From positions 9,774-73,773 of the forward strand of contig CALNCC010000100.1 of NCBI GenBank assembly GCA_937875275.1: a DNA stretch of 64,000 bases, written 5' to 3'. The notes under the pieces were generated by a model. It saw only the letters and a program-made list of their open reading frames with translations, did not search any database and had not been told where the DNA came from. Each line of letters starts with the position of its first letter. Position 1 is the stretch's first letter. The position numbers and the translations under genes are program-made. This document shows positions 17,947-27,537 of the stretch, piece by piece. This DNA comes from an uncultured Dysgonomonas sp. (lineage in GTDB: Bacteria > Bacteroidota > Bacteroidia > Bacteroidales > Dysgonomonadaceae).

Positions 17947-19413
17947 TTGCCAAAGAATGAAACTTCATATAATCGTATCCTGAAATCGACAACCATATTT
18001 GGCGGTTCGCAGGCGTTTAATGTCATCATCGGCATTGTGAAGACGAAGATTATAGCGATTCTCTTAGGTTCATTCGGGGTTGGGCTTATCGGCGTTTATC
18101 AGTCCATCATCGACACCATACGGTCGGTGGCAAGCTTGGGAATAGACACGAGCGGAATAAAGGAAATTGCCTCAACCAACCGAGACGAAACTGGCACAGA
18201 GAAAAAAGTGTCTGCTTTTCGTCGATGGTTCTTCTTTACGGCTATCATCGGGGCTATTGCGTGTGTTGTTTTTTGCTTTCCTGTCAGCCTTCTTGTATTT
18301 GAGGATATCGGTCATGCAATGCCTGTTGCTGCCCTTTCCATCGCGGTATTCTTCCTTATGATGGGGACAGGGCGTTCGGTCATTCTGCAAGGATTGTTGA
18401 AAGTCTCCGACATGGCAAAAGCCGGAATTTGGAGTAGCTTGGGCGGAATGGTGCTGACCTTGCCTCTCTACTATATATTCGGTCTGGAAGGTATTATCCC
18501 TGCATTTTTGGTCAATGCTGCTGTCTTGTATTTGGTTTTCGATTATTATGTTCGTCGACTGAAAATTAAACGGATAAAAGTATCAGATGCAGACTTTCGG
18601 GCAGAAGGGTCGAAGGCTTTGAGGTTGGGGATTCCTATCGTTCTTTCGGGAATTATAGCGACGGTAAGTATTCTCATCATTAAAACTTTTTTGTCGCACG
18701 AATCGGATATGAATGCCGCCGGATTGTTTCAGGCAGTATGGACGATCAGCAATGTTTATCTTGCGATTATCTTGCGAGCGATGGCAGTCGATTTCTATCC
18801 GCGTCTGTCGGCGACCGATGACGACGGCGAAGCGTCCACGCTGATTAATGAGCAGTCGTACATTTTACTCCTTGTCTGCACGCCGGCAATAATCGCTTTA
18901 ATCCTGTTTTCATCGACTATATTATCTCTTTTCTACTCCTCCGAGTTTGTGGGAGCAACCACATTGTTGCAGTGGCAGATGGCAGGCACTTTCTTCAAGA
19001 TAGTGGCATGGCCGGCAGCATACATCTTGTTGACAAAAAGCAAAGGGAAGTTGTTTATCATATCCGAAATATTGTTTTGGGGAGTATATGTCGCAGTCAG
19101 CTATTCCTTATATTCTTCGCAGGGGATGAATGCCGTAGGTATTGGTTATCTTGTCGCTTACATTGTTTACCTCATCGCTATTTTTATGATGACACGCTCT
19201 GTTATTAATTTTCGATGGAATGGCGATGTTGTGAGAATAATAGGACTTAATTTTATTCTCGTTTCGGCAGTATTCGGACTGTCTTTTTTGTCTGCATGGT
19301 GTGTTTTCCCTCTACAAATAATATTTTTCTTAGTTTCACTCGTTTATTCAACTTTTTGCCTCAAGAAAGTGTTTAATATAAAAGACCTCAAAAGATGGTT
19401 TAAGCGAAACTAA
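17947..19413 (+). CDS. Polysaccharide/O-antigen flippase (Wzx-like) with a probable TTG start
   Basis: A 488-residue polytopic membrane protein (about 12-14 hydrophobic segments) resembling O-antigen translocases: IVKTKIIAILLGSFGVGLIGVYQS near the N-terminus and SLGIDTSGIKEIA soon after. Such MOP-superfamily proteins flip undecaprenyl-linked oligosaccharides across the inner membrane. No ATG exists in frame until about residue 114, inside the conserved part, and an in-frame stop lies at 17917-17919, so translation must start at a non-ATG codon; TTG at 17947 is the most likely. It lies within the aguA operon but away from any glycan cluster. Confidence 0.85.
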   Translation: MPKNETSYNRILKSTTIFGGSQAFNVIIGIVKTKIIAILLGSFGVGLIGVYQSIIDTIRSVASLGIDTSGIKEIASTNRDETGTEKKVSAFRRWFFFTAIIGAIACVVFCFPVSLLVFEDIGHAMPVAALSIAVFFLMMGTGRSVILQGLLKVSDMAKAGIWSSLGGMVLTLPLYYIFGLEGIIPAFLVNAAVLYLVFDYYVRRLKIKRIKVSDADFRAEGSKALRLGIPIVLSGIIATVSILIIKTFLSHESDMNAAGLFQAVWTISNVYLAIILRAMAVDFYPRLSATDDDGEASTLINEQSYILLLVCTPAIIALILFSSTILSLFYSSEFVGATTLLQWQMAGTFFKIVAWPAAYILLTKSKGKLFIISEILFWGVYVAVSYSLYSSQGMNAVGIGYLVAYIVYLIAIFMMTRSVINFRWNGDVVRIIGLNFILVSAVFGLSFLSAWCVFPLQIIFFLVSLVYSTFCLKKVFNIKDLKRWFKRN

Positions 19414-19424
19414 ATTTATCCTTT

Positions 19425-19970
19425 ATGAAAAAGATTTTATTCCTTATTCTTTGTGCACTTTTTGTGTCAAACGGTTATGCTCAACAAAAGACATTGTACG
19501 ACTTCAAAGTCAAGGATATTGATGGGAAAGAGTATGATTTATCCCGTCTGAAAGGGAAGAAAGTACTGATTGTGAATGTGGCTTCCAAATGTGGATTGAC
19601 TCCTCAGTATGAAGATTTGCAAGCACTATACGAGAAATATGCCGATCAGAATTTCGTCGTTATCGGCTTCCCTTCCGACAATTTCAAGAATCAGGAGTTT
19701 GCTACGAATAAAGAAATTAAGGAGTTTTGCTCTGCCAATTATGGAGTAACTTTTCCCATCATGGAGAAGGTGGATGTAAAAGGAGAACAGGCTATTCCCT
19801 TGTATAAATGGCTAACCCGAAAAAAAGAGAATGGCAAATTCGATGCAGAGATTCAATGGAACTTCCAGAAGTTTATGATCGATGAAAAGGGGAATATCGT
19901 GGACTATGTATTGCCAAAAGAAAAGCCCACCACAGAGAAGATTGTAGACTGGATAGAAGGCAAAAACTGA
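19425..19970 (+). CDS. Exported glutathione-peroxidase-family protein
   Basis: A 181-residue GPx-family thiol peroxidase with a signal peptide (residues 1-19, cleavage after GYA). The peroxidatic Cys is C56 in NVASKCGLTPQ, and the Trp-Asn pair is in WNFQKFMID. The second conserved motif, usually FPCNQF, reads FPSDNF: the resolving Cys is Ser and the catalytic Gln is replaced by Asn. It may therefore rely on another thiol protein for recycling, for example an exported thioredoxin such as the one at 57605-58054. Last gene of the aguA operon; it ends nine bases before the convergent rsmE. Confidence 0.88.
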   Translation: MKKILFLILCALFVSNGYAQQKTLYDFKVKDIDGKEYDLSRLKGKKVLIVNVASKCGLTPQYEDLQALYEKYADQNFVVIGFPSDNFKNQEFATNKEIKEFCSANYGVTFPIMEKVDVKGEQAIPLYKWLTRKKENGKFDAEIQWNFQKFMIDEKGNIVDYVLPKEKPTTEKIVDWIEGKN

Positions 19971-19979
19971 TCGGGAGAT

Positions 19980-20684
19980 TTATCCGTTCAATATATGAAT
20001 TGTATTGCAGGCAACAAGAGCTGCGGTTTCGGTACGCAAGCGACTTTCGCCTAACGATATTGGCTCGAAACCGTTGTCGATAGCCATTTGCACTTCCTCT
20101 TGCGAGAAGTCGCCTTCCGGGCCGATGAGAATCAATGCATTTTCGCCTTTTCGGTAGACACTGTTCAATAACCATTTTTCTCCTTCGTAGCAATGTGCTA
20201 TAAACTTACGCCCTTCAAAATCTTTTTTTACGAATGATGCGAAAGGCTCCATTTCATCGAGCAGAGGGAGAATTGCCTTTTGCGACTGTTTCATCGCCGA
20301 AACAAGAATCCGTTCGATGCGCTGGGGCTTGATATCCTTTCTCTCCGAGTTTCGGCAAAGGATAGGTGAAAGATGATCTATTCCTATCTCTGTCGCTTTC
20401 TCGGCAAACCATTCGATGCGATCTATGTTTTTTGTGGGGGCGAAAGCCATTTGAAGATTGAAGTTCCATTGCTTGCCCGTTTCCATTTTGTTGATGATCT
20501 CTACCTCGCAATGCTTGGCATTTGCCAAAGTTATCACGGCATCGTAGAAGAAACCCTTTCCATCGGCTATAAGTATTTCATCTCCGACCTTTTTGCGGAG
20601 CACCTTGATGCAGTGCTGCCCTTCGTCGGTGGGCAGTTCGTTGGTAGAAGAAATATCGGGGGCAAAGAAGATCGTTTTTTCCAT
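19980..20684 (-). CDS. rsmE: 16S rRNA (uracil-1498-N3)-methyltransferase
   Basis: A 234-residue SPOUT-class methyltransferase that methylates U1498 of 16S rRNA. The C-terminal trefoil knot motif LIGPEGDFSQEE...SLGESRLRTETAA (about residues 180-225) is diagnostic for RsmE, and HCIKVLRKKVGDEI is the N-terminal PUA-like part. Convergent with the glutathione peroxidase gene with only nine bases between, leaving no separate terminator. Own promoter box at 20737-20744. Confidence 0.95.
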   Translation of the reverse strand: MEKTIFFAPDISSTNELPTDEGQHCIKVLRKKVGDEILIADGKGFFYDAVITLANAKHCEVEIINKMETGKQWNFNLQMAFAPTKNIDRIEWFAEKATEIGIDHLSPILCRNSERKDIKPQRIERILVSAMKQSQKAILPLLDEMEPFASFVKKDFEGRKFIAHCYEGEKWLLNSVYRKGENALILIGPEGDFSQEEVQMAIDNGFEPISLGESRLRTETAALVACNTIHILNG

Positions 20685-20736
20685 TTGTCTATCTTTTGAT
20701 CGTAGCTATTGATTTATCAGCATGAATAAAGTGAGG

Positions 20737-20744
20737 CAAAGATA
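20737..20744 (-). promoter_or_regulatory. -7 promoter box for rsmE
   Basis: The minus strand reads TATCTTTG (TAnnTTTG), 52 bases upstream of the rsmE start. Confidence 0.45.
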
Positions 20745-20780
20745 GTGCATATTGTCTCACGTACCCATCATCATTGATGC

Positions 20781-22106
20781 TTAATGCAGGTAGGTCATTA
20801 TCTGCCCGCTGATTTGCAACAGAGATATCTCGCACAGTTTGGTGTTGTATTGCGCCTGCGTCAGTCGTTCATTAGCACCTAACAGGCTGTTCTGCGCTTC
20901 ACGCAATTCGATGCCTGACAGGTCGCCCAGTTTATATCTGTCTATTGCTATTTCGTAGTTGTCCTCTGCCGTTTGCAGGTTCTCTTTTTCGAGGTTTACG
21001 AGCTGTATATTATTCTGATATGCCATCCATATATTCGAGAATTGCGAGCGAATATCCAACTCTAATTGCTGCTCACTCAATTCTGCATTTTCTATTTCCA
21101 GTTTGGCATTCTTAATTTTTCTTTTCCTGTTGTTGCCATCAAATAGAGTGAAGCCAACGGTAACGCCATAATTCGCTCCCCAGCTTGCTTGCCTGTCGTA
21201 CGATGCAGCATCTCGCCATCCGGTATTATATCCGTATCCACCGTTGATTTTCAGATAGGGATAGTTTAAGCTTTGTGCTATTTTCATATCTAATTGGCTG
21301 AGCTTTGTGTCTGATTGGGCAATGTGCAGCAGGGTGTTTTGAGAAAGCGTTTTACCCCATATTTCATCTCTGCCCAGTAGAGCATCGAAAACAATCATGC
21401 TGTCTTGTGTGGTAAAGAGATGTTCTACATCGTCTGCCGATAGCAACTTGTTTAGTTCCACTTGCGATCTGAATAGTACTTCTTGTTGTTTTATCAATCG
21501 CGAACTGTCGGCATTAAAGTCTACTTTGGCTTGTTGCATTTCCAATCGGGACGAAGAGCCGATCTCATATCTGGCTTCGACGATTCTCAGCCTTTCCTTC
21601 GACAGTTTTACGGCATAGCGCAGATTGTCGAACTGCGTGTTTTGTTGCACATAATTGTAATATTCCGATGTGATGTCGGCAACGAAATTTTCGATGGTTA
21701 GGCGTGCATTCAGGTCTCCCCTCAGTTTCAATTCCTTCAGACTGTTGTATGTCGATTGCATCTTGAATCCGTCGAAGAGAGTCCAGTTGAGGTTTACGCC
21801 TACATCTATATCCTGATTGTGGATATTGCTTTGTTTGTCAACGTCTCCCGAGAGAAGGTTTTGCCGACTGTTGCGGAGCGAGCCTGTGTATCCGCTCGTT
21901 AACCCTACTTCGGGTAATAATCCCGCATTCCCTTTCGATAGGTTGTTGGTACTTATCTGTTGCTCGTTTCTTACGATTCGGATATCGTAGTTCTTGGCAA
22001 GCCCGACCTCAATACATTGGCTCAGGTTTACCTTGTTTTGCGCATCAAGGGTGGATGGATATAACGTGATGAGGGTAAATAGGGTATATATTATTCTTTT
22101 TTTCAT
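20781..22106 (-). CDS. TolC-family outer-membrane efflux protein
   Basis: A 441-residue outer-membrane channel with a signal peptide (residues 1-22, ending LDAQ). It has two long coiled-coil repeats typical of OEP proteins; LSQCIEVGLAKNYDIRI starts the first and the second repeat ends in YKLGDLSGIELREAQNSLLGA. It forms the exit duct for the RND pump encoded upstream. Its start overlaps the permease stop by four bases (22103-22106), so it is the third gene of a three-gene efflux operon. Confidence 0.93.
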   Translation of the reverse strand: MKKRIIYTLFTLITLYPSTLDAQNKVNLSQCIEVGLAKNYDIRIVRNEQQISTNNLSKGNAGLLPEVGLTSGYTGSLRNSRQNLLSGDVDKQSNIHNQDIDVGVNLNWTLFDGFKMQSTYNSLKELKLRGDLNARLTIENFVADITSEYYNYVQQNTQFDNLRYAVKLSKERLRIVEARYEIGSSSRLEMQQAKVDFNADSSRLIKQQEVLFRSQVELNKLLSADDVEHLFTTQDSMIVFDALLGRDEIWGKTLSQNTLLHIAQSDTKLSQLDMKIAQSLNYPYLKINGGYGYNTGWRDAASYDRQASWGANYGVTVGFTLFDGNNRKRKIKNAKLEIENAELSEQQLELDIRSQFSNIWMAYQNNIQLVNLEKENLQTAEDNYEIAIDRYKLGDLSGIELREAQNSLLGANERLTQAQYNTKLCEISLLQISGQIMTYLH

Positions 22107-25100
22107 GCTTTTTCCTTTTTGTCTTTTTGGCTTGTAGATACGTACAAATACATTGCCGGTACGATGTATAATGTCATAAAGGTGGAGACAAGCATGCCGC
22201 CAATCACGGCGACGCCCATCGCTATACGTCCGTTAGCTCCTTCGGCACTTGCCAACGCTAATGGCAATAAGCCTAAAATAGTGGAGATGCTTGTCATCAA
22301 GATAGGGCGGAGGCGTTGCACCGAAGCTCCCATTATGGAGTTAAACTTATCTTCGCCCGAATTTTGCCTCTGATTGGCAAATTCGACAATGAGAATGCCG
22401 TTTTTGGCAACCAATCCTATCAGCATGATGATTCCGATCTGGCTATATATGTTCATCGTGATATCGGCAAGATACATAAACAGCAAGGCTCCGGCGATGG
22501 CCAAGGGCACGGTAAGCATTATTACCAAAGGGTCTTTGAAACTCTCGAACTGTGCCGACAGAATGAGAAATATGAGAACCAATGCCAACCCGAAGGCAAA
22601 CATCAAGCTCGACGAACTCTCCTTAAAATTTTTGGAATCGCCGGTCAATGCCGTTCTGAAACTGTCGTCCAGCACCTCCTGTGCTATTTTGTCCATCTCG
22701 TCCAGTCCTTCGCCAATAGTTACATTAGGCGCAAGCCCCGAAGTTATGGTTGCTGCCTTGAAGCGATTGTAGCGGTAGAGCTGAGGAGGAGCAACCGATT
22801 CTTTCAGTTGCACCAAATTGTCTAATTGGATCATAGCTCCGCTACTATTTTTCACATACAGCGATTTCAGATCGAGAGGCGTGTTGCGTTGTTGGCGGTT
22901 TATCTCGCCCAATATCTGATATTGTTTCCCGTTCATGTAGAAGTAGCCCATGCGTTGTCCGCTGAGGGCGTACTGCAATGTTTGTCCTATGCCGAGAGTG
23001 CTGACACCGAGCAAGGCGGCCTTGTCGCGGTCGATGGCTACTTGGGTTTCGGGTTTCGTAAACTTGAGGTTCACATCAGCCATCTGAAACTTCGGATTCT
23101 CGTTTATCTTCGCCATAAAGAGAGGAATTACTTCCTTCAGCTTATTTATATCCGGTGCTTGCAATACGTATTGTATCGGCATTCCTGCCCGTCTGCCGCC
23201 AAAAGTGGATTGCTGTTGCACAAAGGCGCGTGCTTCGGTTGCTTTTCGCACCTCAGGCGTGAGAGCTTCGGCAATCTCCATCTGGCTGCGTTCTCGGTCG
23301 GTAATGTTTGGGAGTATGACGCGGACAAATCCGAATCCGGAACGTGCCATGCTTATGTTGTACATTTTCTCGGGCACAACGGTATCTACAATATTCGACA
23401 GTTTGTCGACATAGTCTCTCACAAATTCGAAAGTCGCTCCTTCGGGATATCCTGTTCGGACAGTTATCTGCGACCGGTCTTCCATCGGAGCCATTTCGGA
23501 GCGGATGTTTTGCTGCAAGAAATAGATTCCCACGAAGACTCCTAATATGACAGGCCAGATAAGAAATTTCTTGGAGAGAAACAACGACAATGAATTATGA
23601 TATATCGCTGTCATCTTCACGAAGAAAGGTTCTGTCTTGCGATAAAACCAACTTGGCTTGTCATTTCTTTTCAATATTTTGGTTGCCAGCATCGGCGTAA
23701 ACGATATGGCGACAAATGTGGATATAATAATGGCTCCCGATATGACGATACTGAACTCACGGAACAGCCGCCCGGTCATACCCTCAAGGAAGACGATAGG
23801 GAAGAAAACCGTGATCAGAGTGATGGAGGTTGAGATAACAGCAAAGAAGATTTCTTTCGAACCCTCGATGCCGGCTTGCATCGGTTTCATGCCATCCTCT
23901 ATTTTCAGATAGATGTTTTCGGTAACCACAATAGCGTCGTCCACAACCAGCCCTACCGACAGCACGATAGCCAACATGGTAAGCACATTGATGGAGAATC
24001 CGGCAATATACATGACAAAGAATGTGCCGACCAACGAAATGGGGATGATGATACATGGCACGAAGGTTACCCGCCAGTCGCGAAGGAAGAGGAATATGAC
24101 AATAACAACAAGGATGAAGGCTATATATACCGTCTCTTCAACTTCGGCAATAGAGGCTCTGATAAACTGTGTTTCGTCGAAAGCAATCCCTAAGTTAACA
24201 TCCTCGGGGAGGTCTTTGCGCATTTGTTCGACCCTTATTTTTACTTCGTCCGATATCTCGATCTGGTTGGCTCCCGGTTGAGGCAGAATGACTACGCTGA
24301 CCATAGGCACTCCATTTTGGCGGAATATATTTTTCCTGTTCTCGGTATCTAATTCTGCAATACCTATATCCCTAAATCGCACAAGGTTATAAGCATCTTC
24401 CTTGATGATAAGATTATTAAATTCCTCGGGGCTTTGCATCAGTCCGAGTGTGCGTATGGTAAGTTCGAGATTGTCGCCCTCTATACTTCCCGATGGCAAC
24501 TCGACATTCTCTCGGTCGATAGTGCTTTTCACATCCATAGGAGTGATGCCGTATGCCGCCATTTTTATAGGGTCTAACCACAGACGCATTGCATATCTGT
24601 TTTCGCCCCAAATCTCTACGGCACTCACGTTCTGTATTGTTTGCAGTCGCTCTTTTATTGTAAGGTCGGCAATCTCGCTCAACTCTAACAACGACCGATT
24701 TTCGCTCTGCACCGTGATCTGCATAATCGGATTGGCATCGGCATCGGCTTTCGATACGGTAGGCGGGTCGCAATCGCGAGGCAGATAGCGTTGCGCTCTC
24801 GACACCTTGTCGCGGACGTCGTTGGCTGCCGTTTCGAGATCGACACTCAACTCAAACTCAACCGTGATTCGGGAAGACCCTTGGCTGCTCGAACTGGACA
24901 GAGAACGAATGCCCGGAATACCGTTGATGTTTTGCTCCAACGGTTCTGTAACCTGGCTCTCTATGACTTCTGCATTTGCACCGGGATAGCTGACGCTGAC
25001 GGTGATGATAGGGTTGTCTATATTCGGGTATTCCCTGACTCCCAGATAAGAGTAGCCGATAACCCCTAAGATGAAAATAATGAGGACTAATACGGATGCT

Positions 25101-25138
25101 AATACGGGGCGTTTTATACTGATTTCGGATATTGTCAT
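22103..25138 (-). CDS. RND-family efflux permease (HAE1/AcrB type)
   Basis: A 1011-residue inner-membrane proton-driven transporter. The N-terminus (ISIKRPVLASVLVLI) and topology, with twelve membrane segments and two large periplasmic loops, match AcrB/MdtB-type pumps. The proton-relay Asp pair is in VGLVVDDAIVVTENI (TM4, around residue 400), and GITPMDV, SISTILGLLPLA and GRIAMGVAVIGGM are conserved parts. It exports drugs, bile salts or other amphiphiles. It lies 38 bases after the adaptor gene and overlaps the TolC gene. Confidence 0.95.
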   Translation of the reverse strand: MTISEISIKRPVLASVLVLIIFILGVIGYSYLGVREYPNIDNPIITVSVSYPGANAEVIESQVTEPLEQNINGIPGIRSLSSSSSQGSSRITVEFELSVDLETAANDVRDKVSRAQRYLPRDCDPPTVSKADADANPIMQITVQSENRSLLELSEIADLTIKERLQTIQNVSAVEIWGENRYAMRLWLDPIKMAAYGITPMDVKSTIDRENVELPSGSIEGDNLELTIRTLGLMQSPEEFNNLIIKEDAYNLVRFRDIGIAELDTENRKNIFRQNGVPMVSVVILPQPGANQIEISDEVKIRVEQMRKDLPEDVNLGIAFDETQFIRASIAEVEETVYIAFILVVIVIFLFLRDWRVTFVPCIIIPISLVGTFFVMYIAGFSINVLTMLAIVLSVGLVVDDAIVVTENIYLKIEDGMKPMQAGIEGSKEIFFAVISTSITLITVFFPIVFLEGMTGRLFREFSIVISGAIIISTFVAISFTPMLATKILKRNDKPSWFYRKTEPFFVKMTAIYHNSLSLFLSKKFLIWPVILGVFVGIYFLQQNIRSEMAPMEDRSQITVRTGYPEGATFEFVRDYVDKLSNIVDTVVPEKMYNISMARSGFGFVRVILPNITDRERSQMEIAEALTPEVRKATEARAFVQQQSTFGGRRAGMPIQYVLQAPDINKLKEVIPLFMAKINENPKFQMADVNLKFTKPETQVAIDRDKAALLGVSTLGIGQTLQYALSGQRMGYFYMNGKQYQILGEINRQQRNTPLDLKSLYVKNSSGAMIQLDNLVQLKESVAPPQLYRYNRFKAATITSGLAPNVTIGEGLDEMDKIAQEVLDDSFRTALTGDSKNFKESSSSLMFAFGLALVLIFLILSAQFESFKDPLVIMLTVPLAIAGALLFMYLADITMNIYSQIGIIMLIGLVAKNGILIVEFANQRQNSGEDKFNSIMGASVQRLRPILMTSISTILGLLPLALASAEGANGRIAMGVAVIGGMLVSTFMTLYIVPAMYLYVSTSQKDKKEKA

Positions 25139-25176
25139 TGTTTTTGGCTTGTTGTGTGCTTACTATAATTCTTCGA

Positions 25177-26283
25177 TCACTGTACGTTATCCACCAACTG
25201 ATCTACAACCACCGGCAAACCTTCTCTCAATTGCATTACACCGCTGACCAACAATGTGTCGCCCGTTTGCAGTCCGTCCAGCACTTGCACCGACGATGCC
25301 GTACGCAGTCCTTTCGTTATCACTATCTGTTTAGCCTTCCCGCCTTTGAAGATATATACCAAGTCGCGCCCCATTTCGGTTATGGAAGCAATGCTCGGGA
25401 TGGCTATTGTTTCTTGTATTTCTTTCAGCTTTATTTCGATACCGGCAGAGTGTCCGGGTCTCAACTTTCCTTGTGGATTGGGGTATAAAGCCCTGGCTTT
25501 CAATGAAAGCGTTTTTTCGTCTAACTTCGATTCCACGGCATACACCGTTGCGTTGTACACATTCAAGTCGTTTTCGAGAACAAAGTTGAGTTTCGTGCCT
25601 TCCTTTATGTCTCTTGCTTGTCGCTCATTTACCGAGAACTCGATCTTGAGAGGCGATATGCTTGTCAGATTGGAGATGATGGTTGTCGGGGTTGCATATG
25701 CTCCTTCGCTGACTTGGCGTAAGCCGATCACTCCATCGAACGGAGCACGAAGTTCTGTTTGCGCAATCTTCGATTTTACCAACTCAATGTCGGCATAGAG
25801 TTTTTCCAACTCGGTGTTTATCGATTCGTACGACTCTTTGCTGACGGCATCCCTTTCTAACAGAGATTTTTGACGATATACCCGATCTTCCGCCAAAGGC
25901 TTTTGGGCAAGCAGTTTTTTCAGTTCGGCTTGCAGAGGCAGATCGTTTACCTTAGCTAATAGTTGTCCTTTTTTTATAGTTGTTCCTTCTTGGAAATATA
26001 TATCGGTAATTTTTCCCGATGCCTCGAATGAGAGGCTTACCTCTTCGTTGGGGATTAAGATTCCTTTTGTTCTGAATACATCGGTAAGGTTGGTCGGCTT
26101 AATAACTGTTGCCATTACATTCAGAGCCTTGCCGGCTCCACCCGAATTTTTACTTTGAGCCGTTTGTCCTGCGGGAGGATCTTCTTGCTGAGATAAATGT
26201 TGTTTGATGGTAGGATATAATGCCATGCCGGCAATAAACAGGACGATGATAACAATAAGGCTGATTTTTGTTTTTTTACTCAT
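25177..26283 (-). CDS. RND efflux periplasmic adaptor (membrane fusion protein)
   Basis: A 368-residue adaptor with an N-terminal membrane anchor (about residues 6-24). The biotinyl-lipoyl half-motifs GKITDIYFQEGTTIKKGQLLAKV and LRAPFDGVIGLRQVSEGAY flank a coiled hairpin. It links the RND permease to the TolC channel. I chose the ATG at 26281-26283 (MSKKTKISLIV); a longer frame to 26325 adds a charged tail before the anchor, which is less likely. First gene of the efflux operon; a 17-base palindrome lies about 90 bases upstream. Confidence 0.93.
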   Translation of the reverse strand: MSKKTKISLIVIIVLFIAGMALYPTIKQHLSQQEDPPAGQTAQSKNSGGAGKALNVMATVIKPTNLTDVFRTKGILIPNEEVSLSFEASGKITDIYFQEGTTIKKGQLLAKVNDLPLQAELKKLLAQKPLAEDRVYRQKSLLERDAVSKESYESINTELEKLYADIELVKSKIAQTELRAPFDGVIGLRQVSEGAYATPTTIISNLTSISPLKIEFSVNERQARDIKEGTKLNFVLENDLNVYNATVYAVESKLDEKTLSLKARALYPNPQGKLRPGHSAGIEIKLKEIQETIAIPSIASITEMGRDLVYIFKGGKAKQIVITKGLRTASSVQVLDGLQTGDTLLVSGVMQLREGLPVVVDQLVDNVQ

Positions 26284-26374
26284 GATAAATTCGGTTTTCT
26301 CGGTATTCTTCGTGCTCCATTGCAAGAACCTCAGATTCTGATATTCAAAGAAACACTAAAGAGCTGAAACTTGG

Positions 26375-26391
26375 GCACAGAGACTCTGTGC
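26375..26391. promoter_or_regulatory. 17-base palindrome upstream of the efflux operon (possible operator)
   Basis: GCACAGAG-A-CTCTGTGC is a perfect inverted repeat with 8-base arms around one central base. It lies between thiL and the efflux operon, 92 bases upstream of the adaptor start. No T-tract follows on either strand, so it is unlike a terminator; a repressor-binding site is possible, but no regulator gene is adjacent. Confidence 0.4.
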
Positions 26392-26444
26392 ATTTAATAT
26401 TATTTAATATATAAATGCCCCTTAGAGAAAAAACGATCAACTTT

Positions 26445-27479
26445 CTATTCGTTTCCCTCTAATGAATTCCAGCCTTGGGCTTTTAGTCCTATTTCGGTGT
26501 CGTCTCTTGAGATCAGACATTCCCCTAACGATGGATTGGTTATGTTGCCTATTACACGAATCTCTTTTATCGCCGACACCTTGTCGTATAGGTGTAACGG
26601 AACGGTAAACAAAAGTTCATAGTCTTCTCCACCATTGAGGGCAACGGTAGTAACATTGAGGTTAAACTCTTCTGCCATCACCGCTGTTTGATAGTCGAGA
26701 GGTATGCGCTCTTCATATATGCGGCAGCCGACATTGCTCTGCTTACAGATGTGTTTGATGTCGGACGACAAACCGTCTGATACATCAATCATGGCAGTCG
26801 GTAAAATATCATTCTGAGCGAGAATGTCGATAATATCTTTTCTGGCTTCGGGTTTTAGCTGGCGTTCCAATATATATTCCTTTCCCGAAAAATCGGGTTG
26901 AAAATTATCTGCACCGGCAAATACCGTTTTCTCTCTTTCGAGCAACTGCAATCCCATATAGGCCGCGCCCAGATTGCCGGATACGCATATCAGATCATTC
27001 TCTTTTGCGCCATTGCGATAAATGATTTTCTCTTCCTCCGCTTCTCCGATACAGGTAATGCTGATTGTTAGCCCGGTCAAGGATGCCGAGGTGTCGCCTC
27101 CTACTAAGTCGACATTATATTTCTCGCATGCCAATTGTATGCCGGCATATAATTCTTCGAGGTCTTCTACCGCAAATCGTTTCGAAACGCCTAAGGATAC
27201 AGTTATCTGCCGGGGTTGCCCATTCATGGCATATATGTCCGAAAAGTTGACAATCGCCGATTTGTATCCCAAGTGTCTCAAGGGGACATAGGTGAGGTCG
27301 AAATGTATCCCTTCGAGCAGAAGGTCTGTGGTAACAAGGGTTTTGAGCCCATCGTAAGACAATACAGCAGCATCGTCGCCGATTCCTTTTTGGGTACTTT
27401 TGTTGCTGATCTTGATGTTCTGTGTCAGATGATCGATCAATCCAAATTCGCCGTATTTGGCAATATCTGTCCGTTGCAT
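26445..27479 (-). CDS. thiL: Thiamine-monophosphate kinase
   Basis: A 344-residue ThiL, which phosphorylates thiamine monophosphate to thiamine diphosphate with ATP. Visible are KGIGDDAAVL (about residues 31-40), TTDLLLEGIHFDL, VNFSDIYAMNGQPRQI, VGGDTSAS, IDVSDGLSSDI and NGGEDYELLF, the complete set of AIR-synthase-like family motifs. No other thiamine gene and no TPP riboswitch is seen. Three tandem promoter-like boxes lie just upstream. Confidence 0.96.
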   Translation of the reverse strand: MQRTDIAKYGEFGLIDHLTQNIKISNKSTQKGIGDDAAVLSYDGLKTLVTTDLLLEGIHFDLTYVPLRHLGYKSAIVNFSDIYAMNGQPRQITVSLGVSKRFAVEDLEELYAGIQLACEKYNVDLVGGDTSASLTGLTISITCIGEAEEEKIIYRNGAKENDLICVSGNLGAAYMGLQLLEREKTVFAGADNFQPDFSGKEYILERQLKPEARKDIIDILAQNDILPTAMIDVSDGLSSDIKHICKQSNVGCRIYEERIPLDYQTAVMAEEFNLNVTTVALNGGEDYELLFTVPLHLYDKVSAIKEIRVIGNITNPSLGECLISRDDTEIGLKAQGWNSLEGNE

Positions 27480-27499
27480 AAGCTTAGAGGTATTCGTTT

Positions 27500-27537
27500 A
27501 AAGGTAACAAAGGTAACAAAGGTAGCACAAGTTACAA
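27500..27537 (-). promoter_or_regulatory. thiL: Tandem -7 boxes of the thiL promoter
   Basis: A nine-base unit (AAAGGTAAC on the plus strand) is repeated three times at 27500-27526, the last with one change. On the minus strand this gives TACCTTTG at 27508-27515 and at 27517-27524, both matching TAnnTTTG, and TACCTTTA as a third near-match. A TTG at 27535-27537 sits 19 bases from the first box, correct for a -33 element. Confidence 0.55.
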
